Positions 33,939 to 42,004 of a stretch of 64,000 nt of DNA are shown piece after piece. Made by a program: the position numbers and the translations under genes. The notes under the pieces are model-generated. The model did not search any database. It was not told the origin of the DNA and saw only the letters and a program-made list of their open reading frames with translations. Numbering within the stretch: position 1 is the stretch's first letter; each line of letters starts with the position of its first letter. Source of the stretch: an uncultured Hungatella sp. (GTDB lineage Bacteria > Bacillota > Clostridia > Lachnospirales > Lachnospiraceae); the NCBI GenBank assembly GCA_910585435.1, contig CAJUEJ010000001.1, positions 221,575 to 285,574 of the forward strand. Reading direction: 5' to 3'.

Positions 33939-34261
33939 TTGACAGAAAAGGGCAAATGTGCTACATTTATAACCAGTCTAAATACAGGGAAGAGGAGTAG
34001 TAGCAAAAGGGGAGCATACAGAGAGCTGCCGGGGGTGGAAGGCGGCTGCAGAGACTTTTGTGAACTGGCCTTGGAGTAGCGTGCTTAACGGGGGACTGGG
34101 ACGAAGGCAGTATGTCCGGTTTTCCAAGTAGGCATAGCCGGTGTCCGTCCGTTAGCAGGAAGGGGTAAGCATTTGCCCTGGCAGAGTGCATGCGACAGCA
34201 TGAATTAGAGTGGTACCGCGCAGATTTGGCGTCTCTATTTTTGGATAGAGGCGCCTTTTTT
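33939..34261 (+). promoter_or_regulatory. T-box riboswitch leader of leuS, with promoter
   Basis: A promoter (TTGACA 33939-33944, TACATT 33962-33967, 17-base spacer) starts a structured leader. Stem I features follow (AGAGAGCTGCCGGGGGTGGAAGG; GAAC...GGAGTAGC) around a likely CTT leucine specifier at 34070-34072. The invariant T-box AGAGTGGTACCGCG lies at 34207-34220 and a terminator at 34228-34261. Uncharged tRNA-Leu would bind and stabilise an antiterminator, allowing leuS expression. The specifier assignment is inferred from leuS position; TGG in the same loop is the alternative codon. Confidence 0.9.
34228..34261 (+). terminator. T-box terminator hairpin
   Basis: GGCGTCTCTAT (34228-34238) pairs with ATAGAGGCGCC (34245-34255), with one G-T pair and a TTTTGG loop, followed by a six-T run. 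It directly follows the antiterminator-forming T-box sequence, the usual competing arrangement. Confidence 0.9.
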
Positions 34262-34327
34262 AGCTTTCTAAAAGCTAAACCGGGGAAGAGAGCCTGCAGG
34301 TACATGTGAGCAAAAAGGAGGAAGACT

Positions 34328-36739
34328 ATGGCAGCATACAATCACAGCGCCATCGAGAAGAAGTGGAGAGAGAACTGGGAGAAGAACCCAATCAATGTTA
34401 ACGACGGCAAAAAGCCGAAATACTACTGTCTGGATATGTTCCCGTATCCGTCAGGCAGCGGCCTCCATGTAGGACACTGGAGAGGCTATGTTATCTCAGA
34501 TGTGTGGAGCCGTTATCAGATCTTAAAGGGCCATTATGTGATCCATCCCATGGGGTGGGACGCCTTCGGACTGCCGGCGGAGAATTACGCCATCAAGATG
34601 GGGATTCATCCGGCGATTTCCACGGCGGAAAATGTAAAGAACATTAAAAGGCAGATTAACCAGATTGCCTCTATCTATGACTGGGATATGGAAGTCAACA
34701 CCACGGATCCGGGATTTTATAAGTGGACCCAGTGGATTTTTGTCCAGATGTTTAAAAAGGGCCTGGCCTATGAGAAGGAATTCCCCATCAACTGGTGTCC
34801 GTCCTGTAAAACCGGCCTGGCCAACGAGGAAGTGGTAAACGGCTGTTGTGAGCGGTGCGGCGCCACAGTAACCAAGAAAAACCTTCGCCAGTGGATGTTA
34901 AAGATCACTGCCTATGCAGAGCGCCTGTTAAATGACCTGGACAAGCTGGACTGGCCGGATAAGGTGAAGAAGATGCAGACCGAGTGGATCGGCAAATCCT
35001 ACGGCGCGGAGGTGGATTTTAAGGTAGAGGGAACAGACGAGAAGATTACTGTTTACACCACCAGGCCGGATACCCTTTACGGCGCTACCTTCATGGTGCT
35101 GGCTCCAGAGCATAAGCTGGCTAAATCTCTGGCTACCGATGAGACCAGGGAAGCGGTGGAGAAATATATTTTCGATTCTTCCATGCGCTCCAACGTAGAC
35201 AGGATGCAGGACAAAGAAAAGACAGGCGTCTTCACAGGAAGCTATGCCATTAATCCTCTAAACGGCGCCAGGATCCCTGTCTGGCTGTCAGATTATGTGC
35301 TGGTGGATTATGGTACGGGAGCTATCATGTGCGTGCCGGCTCACGATGACCGTGACTTTGAATTTGCGAAGAAATTTAACATTCCCATTATCCAGGTGAT
35401 TGCCAAGGACGGCAAAGAGATTGAAAATATGACTGAGGCCTACACAGAGGCCAGTGGAACCATGATCAATTCCGGCGAGTGGAACGGCAGAGAGTCCGGG
35501 GAGCTTAAAAAGGAAGCGCCTGCCATGATAGAGGCCAGAGGGCTGGGCAAAAAGACTGTGAACTATAAGCTGAGAGACTGGGTATTCTCCAGACAGCGTT
35601 ACTGGGGAGAACCTATACCTATTATCCACTGCCCCAAATGCGGCAATGTGGCAGTGCCGGAGGAGGAGCTTCCCCTTAAGCTTCCTGAGGTGGAAAGCTA
35701 CCAGCCTACAGGGACCGGGGAATCGCCGCTGGCTGCCATCGATGCGTGGGTGAACTGTACCTGTCCGGAGTGCGGCGGGCCGGCCAAGAGGGAGACCAAC
35801 ACCATGCCACAGTGGGCAGGCTCCTCCTGGTATTTCCTGCGGTATGTGGACAGCCACAATGATAAGGAGCTGGTGTCCAAGGAGAAGGCAGACAAATATC
35901 TGCCGGTAGACATGTATATCGGCGGTGTGGAGCATGCGGTGCTTCATCTTCTGTACTCCAGGTTCTATACCAAGTTTTTGTACGATATCGGGGCCATTGA
36001 CTTTGACGAGCCCTTTACGAAGCTGTTCAACCAGGGCATGATCACAGGAAAGAACGGCATCAAGATGAGCAAATCCAAGGGAAATGTGGTTTCTCCCGAT
36101 GATCTGGTACGGGATTACGGATGCGATTCCCTGCGGATGTATGAGCTGTTTGTAGGGCCGCCGGAGCTGGATGCGGAGTGGGACGACAGAGGAATCGAGG
36201 GCGTCAGCCGTTTCCTGAACCGTTTCTGGAATCTGGTGATGGACAGCAAGGATAAGGATGTGAAGCCGTCCAAAGAGATGCTGCGCCTGCGCCATAAGCT
36301 GATTTTCGATATTGAACAGCGTTTCAGCCAGTTTAATTTAAACACGGTGATTTCCGGATTTATGGAGTACAATAACAAGTTTATCGAGCTGGCGAAAAAG
36401 GAGGGCGGCATTGACAAGGAGACCCTTAAAACCTTTGTGGTGCTTCTGGCTCCCTTTGCCCCCCATATCGGCGAGGAGCTGTGGCAGCAGCTGGGGGAGA
36501 AGGGCAGCGTGTTCCATTCCCAGTGGCCGGAGTGCGATGAGGAGGCCATGAAGGAGGATGAGGTCGAGATTGCCGTCCAGATCAACGGAAAGACCAGGGC
36601 AGTGGTGAAGATTTCAGCGGAGGCATCCAAAGATGAGGCCATCGCGGCCGGAAAGGCAGCAGTGGCGGATAAGCTGACGGGAACCATTGTAAAAGAAATT
36701 TATGTCCCCAAAAAGATTGTAAATATTGTGCAGAGATAG
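34328..36739 (+). CDS. leuS: Leucyl-tRNA synthetase
   Basis: This 803-residue class I synthetase has the HIGH-equivalent HVGHW in PYPSGSGLHVGHWRGY, an editing (CP1) domain (TTRPDTLYGATFMVLAPEH), a zinc-like CPSCKTGLANEEVVNGCCERCG, and KMSKS in GIKMSKSKGNVVSPDD. A C-terminal anticodon/LeuS domain follows (VQINGKTRAVVKI). It charges tRNA-Leu. Expression is controlled by the T-box at 33939-34261. Start ATG 34328 follows AAGGAGGAA. Length fits bacterial LeuS (about 800-860). Confidence 0.97.
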   Translation: MAAYNHSAIEKKWRENWEKNPINVNDGKKPKYYCLDMFPYPSGSGLHVGHWRGYVISDVWSRYQILKGHYVIHPMGWDAFGLPAENYAIKMGIHPAISTAENVKNIKRQINQIASIYDWDMEVNTTDPGFYKWTQWIFVQMFKKGLAYEKEFPINWCPSCKTGLANEEVVNGCCERCGATVTKKNLRQWMLKITAYAERLLNDLDKLDWPDKVKKMQTEWIGKSYGAEVDFKVEGTDEKITVYTTRPDTLYGATFMVLAPEHKLAKSLATDETREAVEKYIFDSSMRSNVDRMQDKEKTGVFTGSYAINPLNGARIPVWLSDYVLVDYGTGAIMCVPAHDDRDFEFAKKFNIPIIQVIAKDGKEIENMTEAYTEASGTMINSGEWNGRESGELKKEAPAMIEARGLGKKTVNYKLRDWVFSRQRYWGEPIPIIHCPKCGNVAVPEEELPLKLPEVESYQPTGTGESPLAAIDAWVNCTCPECGGPAKRETNTMPQWAGSSWYFLRYVDSHNDKELVSKEKADKYLPVDMYIGGVEHAVLHLLYSRFYTKFLYDIGAIDFDEPFTKLFNQGMITGKNGIKMSKSKGNVVSPDDLVRDYGCDSLRMYELFVGPPELDAEWDDRGIEGVSRFLNRFWNLVMDSKDKDVKPSKEMLRLRHKLIFDIEQRFSQFNLNTVISGFMEYNNKFIELAKKEGGIDKETLKTFVVLLAPFAPHIGEELWQQLGEKGSVFHSQWPECDEEAMKEDEVEIAVQINGKTRAVVKISAEASKDEAIAAGKAAVADKLTGTIVKEIYVPKKIVNIVQR

Positions 36740-36750
36740 ATTTGAAGCCG

Positions 36751-36771
36751 GGGCGCCTTTTGGCGCCCTTT
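36751..36771 (+). terminator. Terminator-like hairpin after leuS
   Basis: GGGCGCC and GGCGCCC form a perfect 7-bp stem with a four-T loop, followed by a short TTT. The U-tract is weak. Confidence 0.6.
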
Positions 36772-36818
36772 GCGCAGAACAGGACAACAGCGATATGGAT
36801 GTGGAGGAGAAGTGAAGG

Positions 36819-37103
36819 ATGAACCTGGAACTAGGCATACAGGAAGATATCATAAAACTGGCCAGAAAGTATCAGATAGAGAAAGTGATTTTATTTGGAT
36901 CAAGGGCCAGAGGCGATAACAGAGAAAAAAGTGATATCGACCTGGCTGTAAGCGGCGGAAATATTGTTGAGTTTCGTCTGGATATTGATGAGGAAGTACA
37001 CACGCTTTTGATGTTTGACGTGGTTAATCTGGATGGACCGGTACACAGGCCTTTATTAGAATCCATAGAGAAGGAGGGGGTTGTGCTGTATGAAAAAGTA
37101 TGA
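36819..37103 (+). CDS. MntA-type minimal nucleotidyltransferase (antitoxin)
   Basis: The 94-residue protein has the NTase motif GSRARGDNREKSDID, matching GSX10DXD exactly, typical of minimal nucleotidyltransferase antitoxins. In type VII toxin-antitoxin systems MntA AMPylates the HEPN partner at a tyrosine and neutralises it. The next gene overlaps its end by 14 bases and encodes the HEPN partner. GGAGAAG precedes ATG 36819. Confidence 0.88.
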   Translation: MNLELGIQEDIIKLARKYQIEKVILFGSRARGDNREKSDIDLAVSGGNIVEFRLDIDEEVHTLLMFDVVNLDGPVHRPLLESIEKEGVVLYEKV

Positions 37104-37479
37104 AAATTTTTCAAATGCCTTACAAAACCTGAGGCTGTGCAGAAACTATTCGGCGCCATATGATGTTGTGACAGAGACGGGACTGGTGAATCTGTTCTCC
37201 ATTTGCTTTGAGCAGTCCTGGAAGGCTATGAAGGAAATCCTGGAATGGCAGGGATATGGGGAGGGCAAAACAGGTTCTCCTAAATTAATTATAAAGCTGG
37301 CATACAGTGCAGGAATGATACAGGATGAAAAGGGATGGCTTGAAATCCTGGATAAACGAAATGAGGTTGCCCACTCTTATAATGAAGAGGTGGCTGTCGG
37401 GATAATAGAGCAGACAAAGGAAATCTACCTCTCTCTGTTTGAAGCGCTGGAAAAGGAGCTGAGGGAGAACTGGCTGTGA
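37090..37479 (+). CDS. HepT-like HEPN protein (toxin), HI0074 family
   Basis: The 129-residue helical protein begins MKKYENFSNALQNLRLC and contains RNEVAHSY, the RX4HXY motif of HepT toxins. Both the catalytic R/H pair and the AMPylation-target Tyr appear intact. A HEPN RNase would cleave RNA (tRNA ends in studied members). I start it at ATG 37090, after AGGAGGGGG, rather than TTG 37081. It overlaps the MntA gene, a translationally coupled TA pair. The toxin role is by homology only. Confidence 0.85.
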   Translation: MKKYENFSNALQNLRLCRNYSAPYDVVTETGLVNLFSICFEQSWKAMKEILEWQGYGEGKTGSPKLIIKLAYSAGMIQDEKGWLEILDKRNEVAHSYNEEVAVGIIEQTKEIYLSLFEALEKELRENWL

Positions 37480-37501
37480 CAGAGTCCAGGCGGCTGAATA
37501 T

Positions 37502-37786
37502 TCAGCTTCGCCTGGATGCCAGTTTCTGGGAGAGTGTGCGCATCAGATTTATCCTTCCTTTGTCGGCTGGATTCATGTAGTTCATCAGGATACCAGTCAT
37601 AAGCTCTGTCTCCTGGTTGGAGAAGGAGATCCCTCTTTGGCTGGCTTCCATAGACAGGGACAGGAATTTGCCAAGCAGCTGATTCTGAGGTGTATTTTGT
37701 ATTTCGGCAGTTAATTTTGACAGAAATTCTATTTTCTCCGGATTCATGGATTGAATCCGGGGATCTTTTTTCCAGTCTTCGTTCAT
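37502..37786 (-). CDS. Hypothetical protein (94 residues)
   Basis: The predicted start is ATG 37786 after AGGGGGAAG on the minus strand. The protein (MNEDWKKDPRIQSMNPEKIEFLSKLTAEI...LMRTLSQKLASRRS) is helical and soluble with no domain I recognise. It starts 17 bases past the stop of the upstream same-strand gene at 37803, so the two probably form an operon. It converges on the HepT gene, 22 bases away. Confidence 0.65.
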   Translation of the reverse strand: MNEDWKKDPRIQSMNPEKIEFLSKLTAEIQNTPQNQLLGKFLSLSMEASQRGISFSNQETELMTGILMNYMNPADKGRINLMRTLSQKLASRRS

Positions 37787-37802
37787 ATGCTTCCCCCTCT
37801 CT

Positions 37803-38294
37803 TTAAGCAAACTGCTGGACAGCCTGCATCAGCAATGTAATATTGTCCAGGCGTGACTGCTGCTCCGGGGACAGGAAGGCTTTCAGCTGTTCCAGAGGCA
37901 GCCTGCCAAAAGGCGAAGAGGAGTCTGGCTCCGGGGCTGCATTCTGTGCCCGCATCTCCTGAAACTGGCTGCTCAACCGGTATCCCTGGATAAAATTGCA
38001 GATTAGGTCAATAAAATCCTGCTCATTGGTGTTTCCGTATGGCTTTATGGCCTCCAGCATGTCAAGCGGGGAGCGGGGAGCCGATTCGTCCAGGGAACAG
38101 ATCCCCAGGGTGGCGGCCTCCTCATCGTCAAACAGTGAGAGGGTGCGGCTTAACTCCTGGCATTTTACAAGAATAGACAGAAGCTTCTGCTCCGATACGC
38201 TTACATATGGAAGGGCGGCTTTCAACATCTGAAGATGGTGGTCACCAGTAAGATAATCAAAATCAGTGAGTTTCATGGTTGGCTCGTCATTCAT
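37803..38294 (-). CDS. Hypothetical protein (163 residues)
   Basis: Starting at ATG 38294 (MNDEPTMKLTDFDYLTGDHHLQMLKAAL...), the protein is helical and acidic and ends PEQQSRLDNITLLMQAVQQFA. No family is recognised. GCAGG is the only weak ribosome site, and a longer reading from 38363 is possible. It is followed by another small same-strand gene (37502-37786), which probably shares its transcript. The pair resembles small hypothetical modules common in Lachnospiraceae, which is a recollection rather than a search result. Confidence 0.62.
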   Translation of the reverse strand: MNDEPTMKLTDFDYLTGDHHLQMLKAALPYVSVSEQKLLSILVKCQELSRTLSLFDDEEAATLGICSLDESAPRSPLDMLEAIKPYGNTNEQDFIDLICNFIQGYRLSSQFQEMRAQNAAPEPDSSSPFGRLPLEQLKAFLSPEQQSRLDNITLLMQAVQQFA

Positions 38295-38407
38295 ACATGG
38301 CCTGCTTTTACGGTTCTTTGACACAGTGTATGTGGGAAACCTGGAAAATATGACGCATATCATAATAGTAAAACGAAATCTTTTGGAGGATTGGAGGACT
38401 TTATTTT

Positions 38408-38587
38408 ATGTCGTCCCATTTAATTATAGATGGCAATGCCGTATATGAGGTTGATGAAGACTGTATGAGAGGAAGATACAAAAGAGACCGGCGAAGGGAA
38501 GGCCAGATGTATAACGGCTTAAGAAGGGGCAGGGGCCAGGATGGAGGCGGCTGCCAGAACTGGGGATGCTGTTCCAAAGAAAATTAA
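38408..38587 (+). CDS. Small basic, Cys-tailed protein (59 residues)
   Basis: ATG 38408 follows GGAGG by 10 bases and opens a 59-residue frame: MSSHLIIDGNAVYEVDEDCM, a basic stretch RGRYKRDRRR, then Gly/Arg and a cysteine-rich end (GGCQNWGCCSKEN). No family is recognised. The good ribosome site and strong composition support a real gene. It lies head-to-head with the hypothetical pair at 37502-38294 and tail-to-tail with a Cys/Gly-rich protein. Confidence 0.6.
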   Translation: MSSHLIIDGNAVYEVDEDCMRGRYKRDRRREGQMYNGLRRGRGQDGGGCQNWGCCSKEN

Positions 38588-38645
38588 GCGGCCGGGAACC
38601 GGAAAATGGGCTGCCAGGAGAAGTGGCAGCCCATAAAGGAAAAGA

Positions 38646-38870
38646 TTAGCAGCAGCAGAAGCCTCCGTTGCCGCAGCAGCACAGCAGAACCAGGATCCAG
38701 ACGATGTCATATCCGCCGCCAGTGCCGCATCCGCAGTTATTGCCGCCAAAGCATCCGAAATTGTTTCCGCCGCAGCAGCAAAGCAGAAGAATCAAAAAGA
38801 TAATGTTGCATCCGTTGTTGCCTCCTGATGTACACTCACAACCACAATTTGTCGCCGCTAAATCACTCAT
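38646..38870 (-). CDS. Cys/Gly-rich small hydrophobic protein (chorion-like HCB type)
   Basis: The 74-residue product (MSDLAATNCGCECTSGGNNG...) alternates Gly/Asn/Cys blocks with two hydrophobic segments (NIIFLILLLCCC and YDIVWILVLLCCC), ending GNGGFCCC. About a quarter of residues are cysteine. Similar clostridial proteins are annotated as chorion class high-cysteine proteins; the role is unknown, possibly envelope or spore surface. GGAGG with an 8-base spacer fixes the start at 38870. Confidence 0.75.
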   Translation of the reverse strand: MSDLAATNCGCECTSGGNNGCNIIFLILLLCCCGGNNFGCFGGNNCGCGTGGGYDIVWILVLLCCCGNGGFCCC

Positions 38871-38954
38871 ATTATGTTCCTCCAAAGATTTTGTTTACAC
38901 TCCATCATATGAGTTTCTGCTTGCCACAGTTTCCAAAAATTTGTAAATTTTTTT

Positions 38955-39809
38955 CTATTTATCCGATTTAAAATGGGACATCTTAATATCTTTTAACAGG
39001 GAATAGGAAATCCTCAAGCCTCCCCGTCCGGTTCCCATGTCAATGTCCGGCTTGTTGGCGCCGTGAAAATCAGAACCTCCCGAGGGAAGGAGGCCCCAGG
39101 CCCCGGCAATTTCCTTAAGCCTGGAGCTTTGATGTGGATTTTGGGAGGAATGGTACACCTCCAGGCCTTTCAGCCCCATGTCTTTTAACCGGGAAACCAG
39201 GGTTCCTATCTGATCGTAGCCTAAATGATACTGCATAGGATGGGCCAGGCAGGGCCAGGCTCCTGCCTGAGAGAGCAGCTCCATGGACTGCTCAGGGGTC
39301 ACCACCTCTTTTCGGCTACAGTAGCGCCCGCCGTATTGAAGATATTTGGTAAAGGCCTTGTCCATAGACGGGACATAGCCTTTTTCAGTCAGGACCCTGG
39401 CAAAATGGGCGCGGGTAATGACCGTATCAGGGTTTCCATGTCTCAGATCTTCTATGGTGATATCAAATCCGTCTTCCTGAAAGCGGTTTAACATGGCTTC
39501 ATTTCTCATTTCCCGGATCCGTACAAGACGGCTTAAGCCTTCCTTTAAGGCGGGGCAGGAGTCATCGATGTACAGGCCTAAAATATGGATCTCCGTGTCC
39601 CCGTAAAAACAGGAAAGTTCAATGCCGGGAATCAATTCAAGCCCTGTCCCCTCGGCGGCTTTCCTGGCCTGGGCAATACCGTCAATGGTATCATGGTCTG
39701 TCAGAGCGATGGCCTTTAAGTTCCTGGAAATGGCATAGGCCACCACCTCTGAGGGAGACAAAGTGCCGTCAGATGCGCTGGAATGGACATGTAAATCTAC
39801 GTAATTCAT
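38955..39809 (-). CDS. PHP-domain phosphoesterase
   Basis: The 284-residue protein has metal-binding PHP motifs: DLHVHSSASDGTL (H7, H9), ALTDHDTIDG, a CFYGDTEIHILGLYID segment, and GGSDFHG near the C-terminus. Such enzymes hydrolyse phosphoesters; closest in layout are 3',5'-nucleoside bisphosphate phosphatases (YciV/RnaAM type). ATG 39809 after GGGAG is preferred to the upstream start at 39857. It stands alone on the minus strand. Confidence 0.85.
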   Translation of the reverse strand: MNYVDLHVHSSASDGTLSPSEVVAYAISRNLKAIALTDHDTIDGIAQARKAAEGTGLELIPGIELSCFYGDTEIHILGLYIDDSCPALKEGLSRLVRIREMRNEAMLNRFQEDGFDITIEDLRHGNPDTVITRAHFARVLTEKGYVPSMDKAFTKYLQYGGRYCSRKEVVTPEQSMELLSQAGAWPCLAHPMQYHLGYDQIGTLVSRLKDMGLKGLEVYHSSQNPHQSSRLKEIAGAWGLLPSGGSDFHGANKPDIDMGTGRGGLRISYSLLKDIKMSHFKSDK

Positions 39810-40075
39810 GGTTTTTTCTCCCTTTTGAAATAGTTTGGTAACATTATAGTAACACATTCTGGAAAATTAGTAAAATGGGAAAAAACTGGTTCCATTTTGC
39901 AAAGTTTATGGTATAATGTCGACAGACATTGTACCGTGCTGGCTTGCGTCCGGCAAAGCTTTTTGCCAGGCAGGCCCAGTGTGCCCTCAGACTTTTATGC
40001 GTGGCGGTGTGCCCGCAGCCGGGCACATGCAGGTTTACATAGACAGAATATGATATAAGACAGGTGAGTGAGAAA

Positions 40076-41830
40076 ATGAGTACAACAAATCGTTCCAGCA
40101 ACAGCTCCGGCAGCAGAAATTCTTCCCTTCGGAGCAGCCGATATGAACAGGGAAGATCCAGACAGACTGGTACAAGACATACATCTGGCTATCAGGGCCA
40201 GAGATCCTACAGAAGTTCTTCCTCCCACCGAAGGAGAAGAAGACGCAATACTCCCAATTACGGTATCATCGCAGCCGTCGGCGTGGTGCTGATGATCGTC
40301 ATCGCCGCAACCGTGTACGGGCTTAAATCAGGGAGACAGAGGGAGGCGGTGGTAACCACGGAGGAGACGTCCGCCACAGAGCCGGAGACCCAGCTGGTAA
40401 AGGAGGTCACGGTAGACGGTATTACCATCACCGGGATGTCCAGGGAAGAGGCCAGACAGGAGATTTTAAAGAAATATACCTGGGGGATGAAGGTTCGCTA
40501 TCAGGATCAGGTCTATGAGGTGGCCAATCTGCTGGAGGGGAAATTAAACAGCCTCCTGGAAGAGATTTACAAGGGGGAGCCTGATGAAAGGTATCTTTTA
40601 GACACCTCTGGCATGGAGGAGGCAGTCCTGGCCCAGGTGGAAGAGATGAAAAAGCTCTGGAACAAATCGGCTAAGAACGGTTCCATATCCAGCTACGATG
40701 CAGCCAGTGACACCTTTGTCTTTGAGGGAGAGGTAATGGGAGTTGCCATCGATGAGGAAAAGCTGGCAGCGGACATTGAAAAGGCTCTGACATCCAAAGA
40801 TTTTATGGCGGAGATTACGGCCACGGCCAGTGAGGTGCAGCCGGAGATCCCCATAGCGGTCGCCAAAGAAAAGTACAAGACCATAGGAAAATATACCACC
40901 AACACCACGTCCAACAGCAAGCGAAACACCAATATCCGCCTGGCTTCGGAGGCGCTCAACGGCACCATCGTCTATCCCGGGCAGGAAATGTCCTTTAATG
41001 AGGTAGTGGGGCAGCGTACTGCACAGAAGGGGTACCAGGGGGCGGCTGCCTACAGCGGCGGCGAAGTGGTGGAAGAGATCGGAGGCGGCGTATGCCAGGT
41101 ATCCACCACCCTTTACAACGCGGTGGTGCGTGCCGGACTGAAGGTGTCTGTACGCCGTTCCCACACCTTTGCTCCTTCCTATGTAACGCCGGGAATGGAT
41201 GCCACCGTAAGCTGGGGCGGGCCGGAATTTAAATTTATCAATACATCGGATTCTGCCATCGGAATCCGGGCGGCTTACAGCAACCAGACGGTGACTGTGT
41301 CCATCTACGGAATCCCGGTTCTGGAGGAGGGAGTAACCCACGAGCTGGAGTCTAAGAAAATAGAGGATCTGGATCCGCCTGCCCCTACGTATGAAGAGGA
41401 TCAGACTATCCTTCCGGGAACAGAAGTGGTGAAGTCCAACGGCAGCCAGGGCAGCCGCTGGGAGACAAGGCTGATCGTCAAGAAGAACGGAGAGGTTATC
41501 AGCAATGAGGTGGAGCATACGGTCACTTATAAGGGCCACAATCCTGTCATCAGGCGCAATTCCTCTGCGTTTATGGTAAACGAAAACGGGGAAACCGTAG
41601 TTCCTACGGAATCCTCCGAATCTTCCGGGGCAGAGACCAGCCAGACACCAGAGAATCCTGCGCCCTCCGGCAGCAGTCCGGAACCGACGGCGCCAGAGCC
41701 TTCTGAATCGCAGCAGGGGCCTCAGGGGCCCGGGGAGATTCCGAATTCTGAGGATGCCATGCCTCTGTGGCCGGGAAATCCGGGAGGAGAGAGCCAGACC
41801 CAGCTGGCAGCTCCCAAACCAGAGGACTGA
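40076..41830 (+). CDS. VanW family protein with G5-like domain
   Basis: This 584-residue protein has a basic, Ser/Arg-rich cytoplasmic N-terminus (NRSSNSSGSRNSSLRSSR...) and one membrane span (NYGIIAAVGVVLMIVIAATVYGL). A YoaR-like peptidoglycan-binding region (GITITGMSREEARQEI) and the VanW domain (NSKRNTNIRLASEALNGTIVYPGQEMSFNEVVG...GGGVCQVSTTLYNAVVRAGL) follow. Next come a G5-like segment (WETRLIVKKNGEVISNEVEHTVTYKGHN) and a Pro/Ser/Glu tail. VanW proteins are found in envelope stress and glycopeptide-resistance contexts, but most function outside such clusters, as here. Start ATG 40076 follows AGGTGA. Confidence 0.87.
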   Translation: MSTTNRSSNSSGSRNSSLRSSRYEQGRSRQTGTRHTSGYQGQRSYRSSSSHRRRRRRNTPNYGIIAAVGVVLMIVIAATVYGLKSGRQREAVVTTEETSATEPETQLVKEVTVDGITITGMSREEARQEILKKYTWGMKVRYQDQVYEVANLLEGKLNSLLEEIYKGEPDERYLLDTSGMEEAVLAQVEEMKKLWNKSAKNGSISSYDAASDTFVFEGEVMGVAIDEEKLAADIEKALTSKDFMAEITATASEVQPEIPIAVAKEKYKTIGKYTTNTTSNSKRNTNIRLASEALNGTIVYPGQEMSFNEVVGQRTAQKGYQGAAAYSGGEVVEEIGGGVCQVSTTLYNAVVRAGLKVSVRRSHTFAPSYVTPGMDATVSWGGPEFKFINTSDSAIGIRAAYSNQTVTVSIYGIPVLEEGVTHELESKKIEDLDPPAPTYEEDQTILPGTEVVKSNGSQGSRWETRLIVKKNGEVISNEVEHTVTYKGHNPVIRRNSSAFMVNENGETVVPTESSESSGAETSQTPENPAPSGSSPEPTAPEPSESQQGPQGPGEIPNSEDAMPLWPGNPGGESQTQLAAPKPED

Positions 41831-41900
41831 CATTGGCTTAAGGGGATTCCAACGGTTACGATTGTTTTAAAAATAGTACGCGGATTTATTGATTTTTTCT

Positions 41901-41966
41901 TTGCAAAAACAGGATTTATTGTTATAATAATAAATAGGTCAGTGCGTGTCTTATCTGGCACGCACT
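41901..41966 (+). promoter_or_regulatory. nifJ promoter followed by an inverted repeat in the leader
   Basis: TTGCAA (41901-41906) and TATAAT (41923-41928) are 16 bases apart. Downstream, AGTGCGTG (41941-41948) and CACGCACT (41959-41966) are an exact 8-bp inverted repeat just after the predicted start, so it could be an operator or a leader hairpin. No T-run follows it. Confidence 0.6.
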
Positions 41967-42004
41967 TCACTATGTAATATTCACATTTGTAGGAGGAAAA
42001 TCAA

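Noticed and set aside
40598..41833. 411-codon minus-strand frame inside the VanW gene
   Set aside because: It is the antisense shadow of a clear VanW/G5 protein; its Arg/Leu/Gly-rich content is typical of antisense frames.
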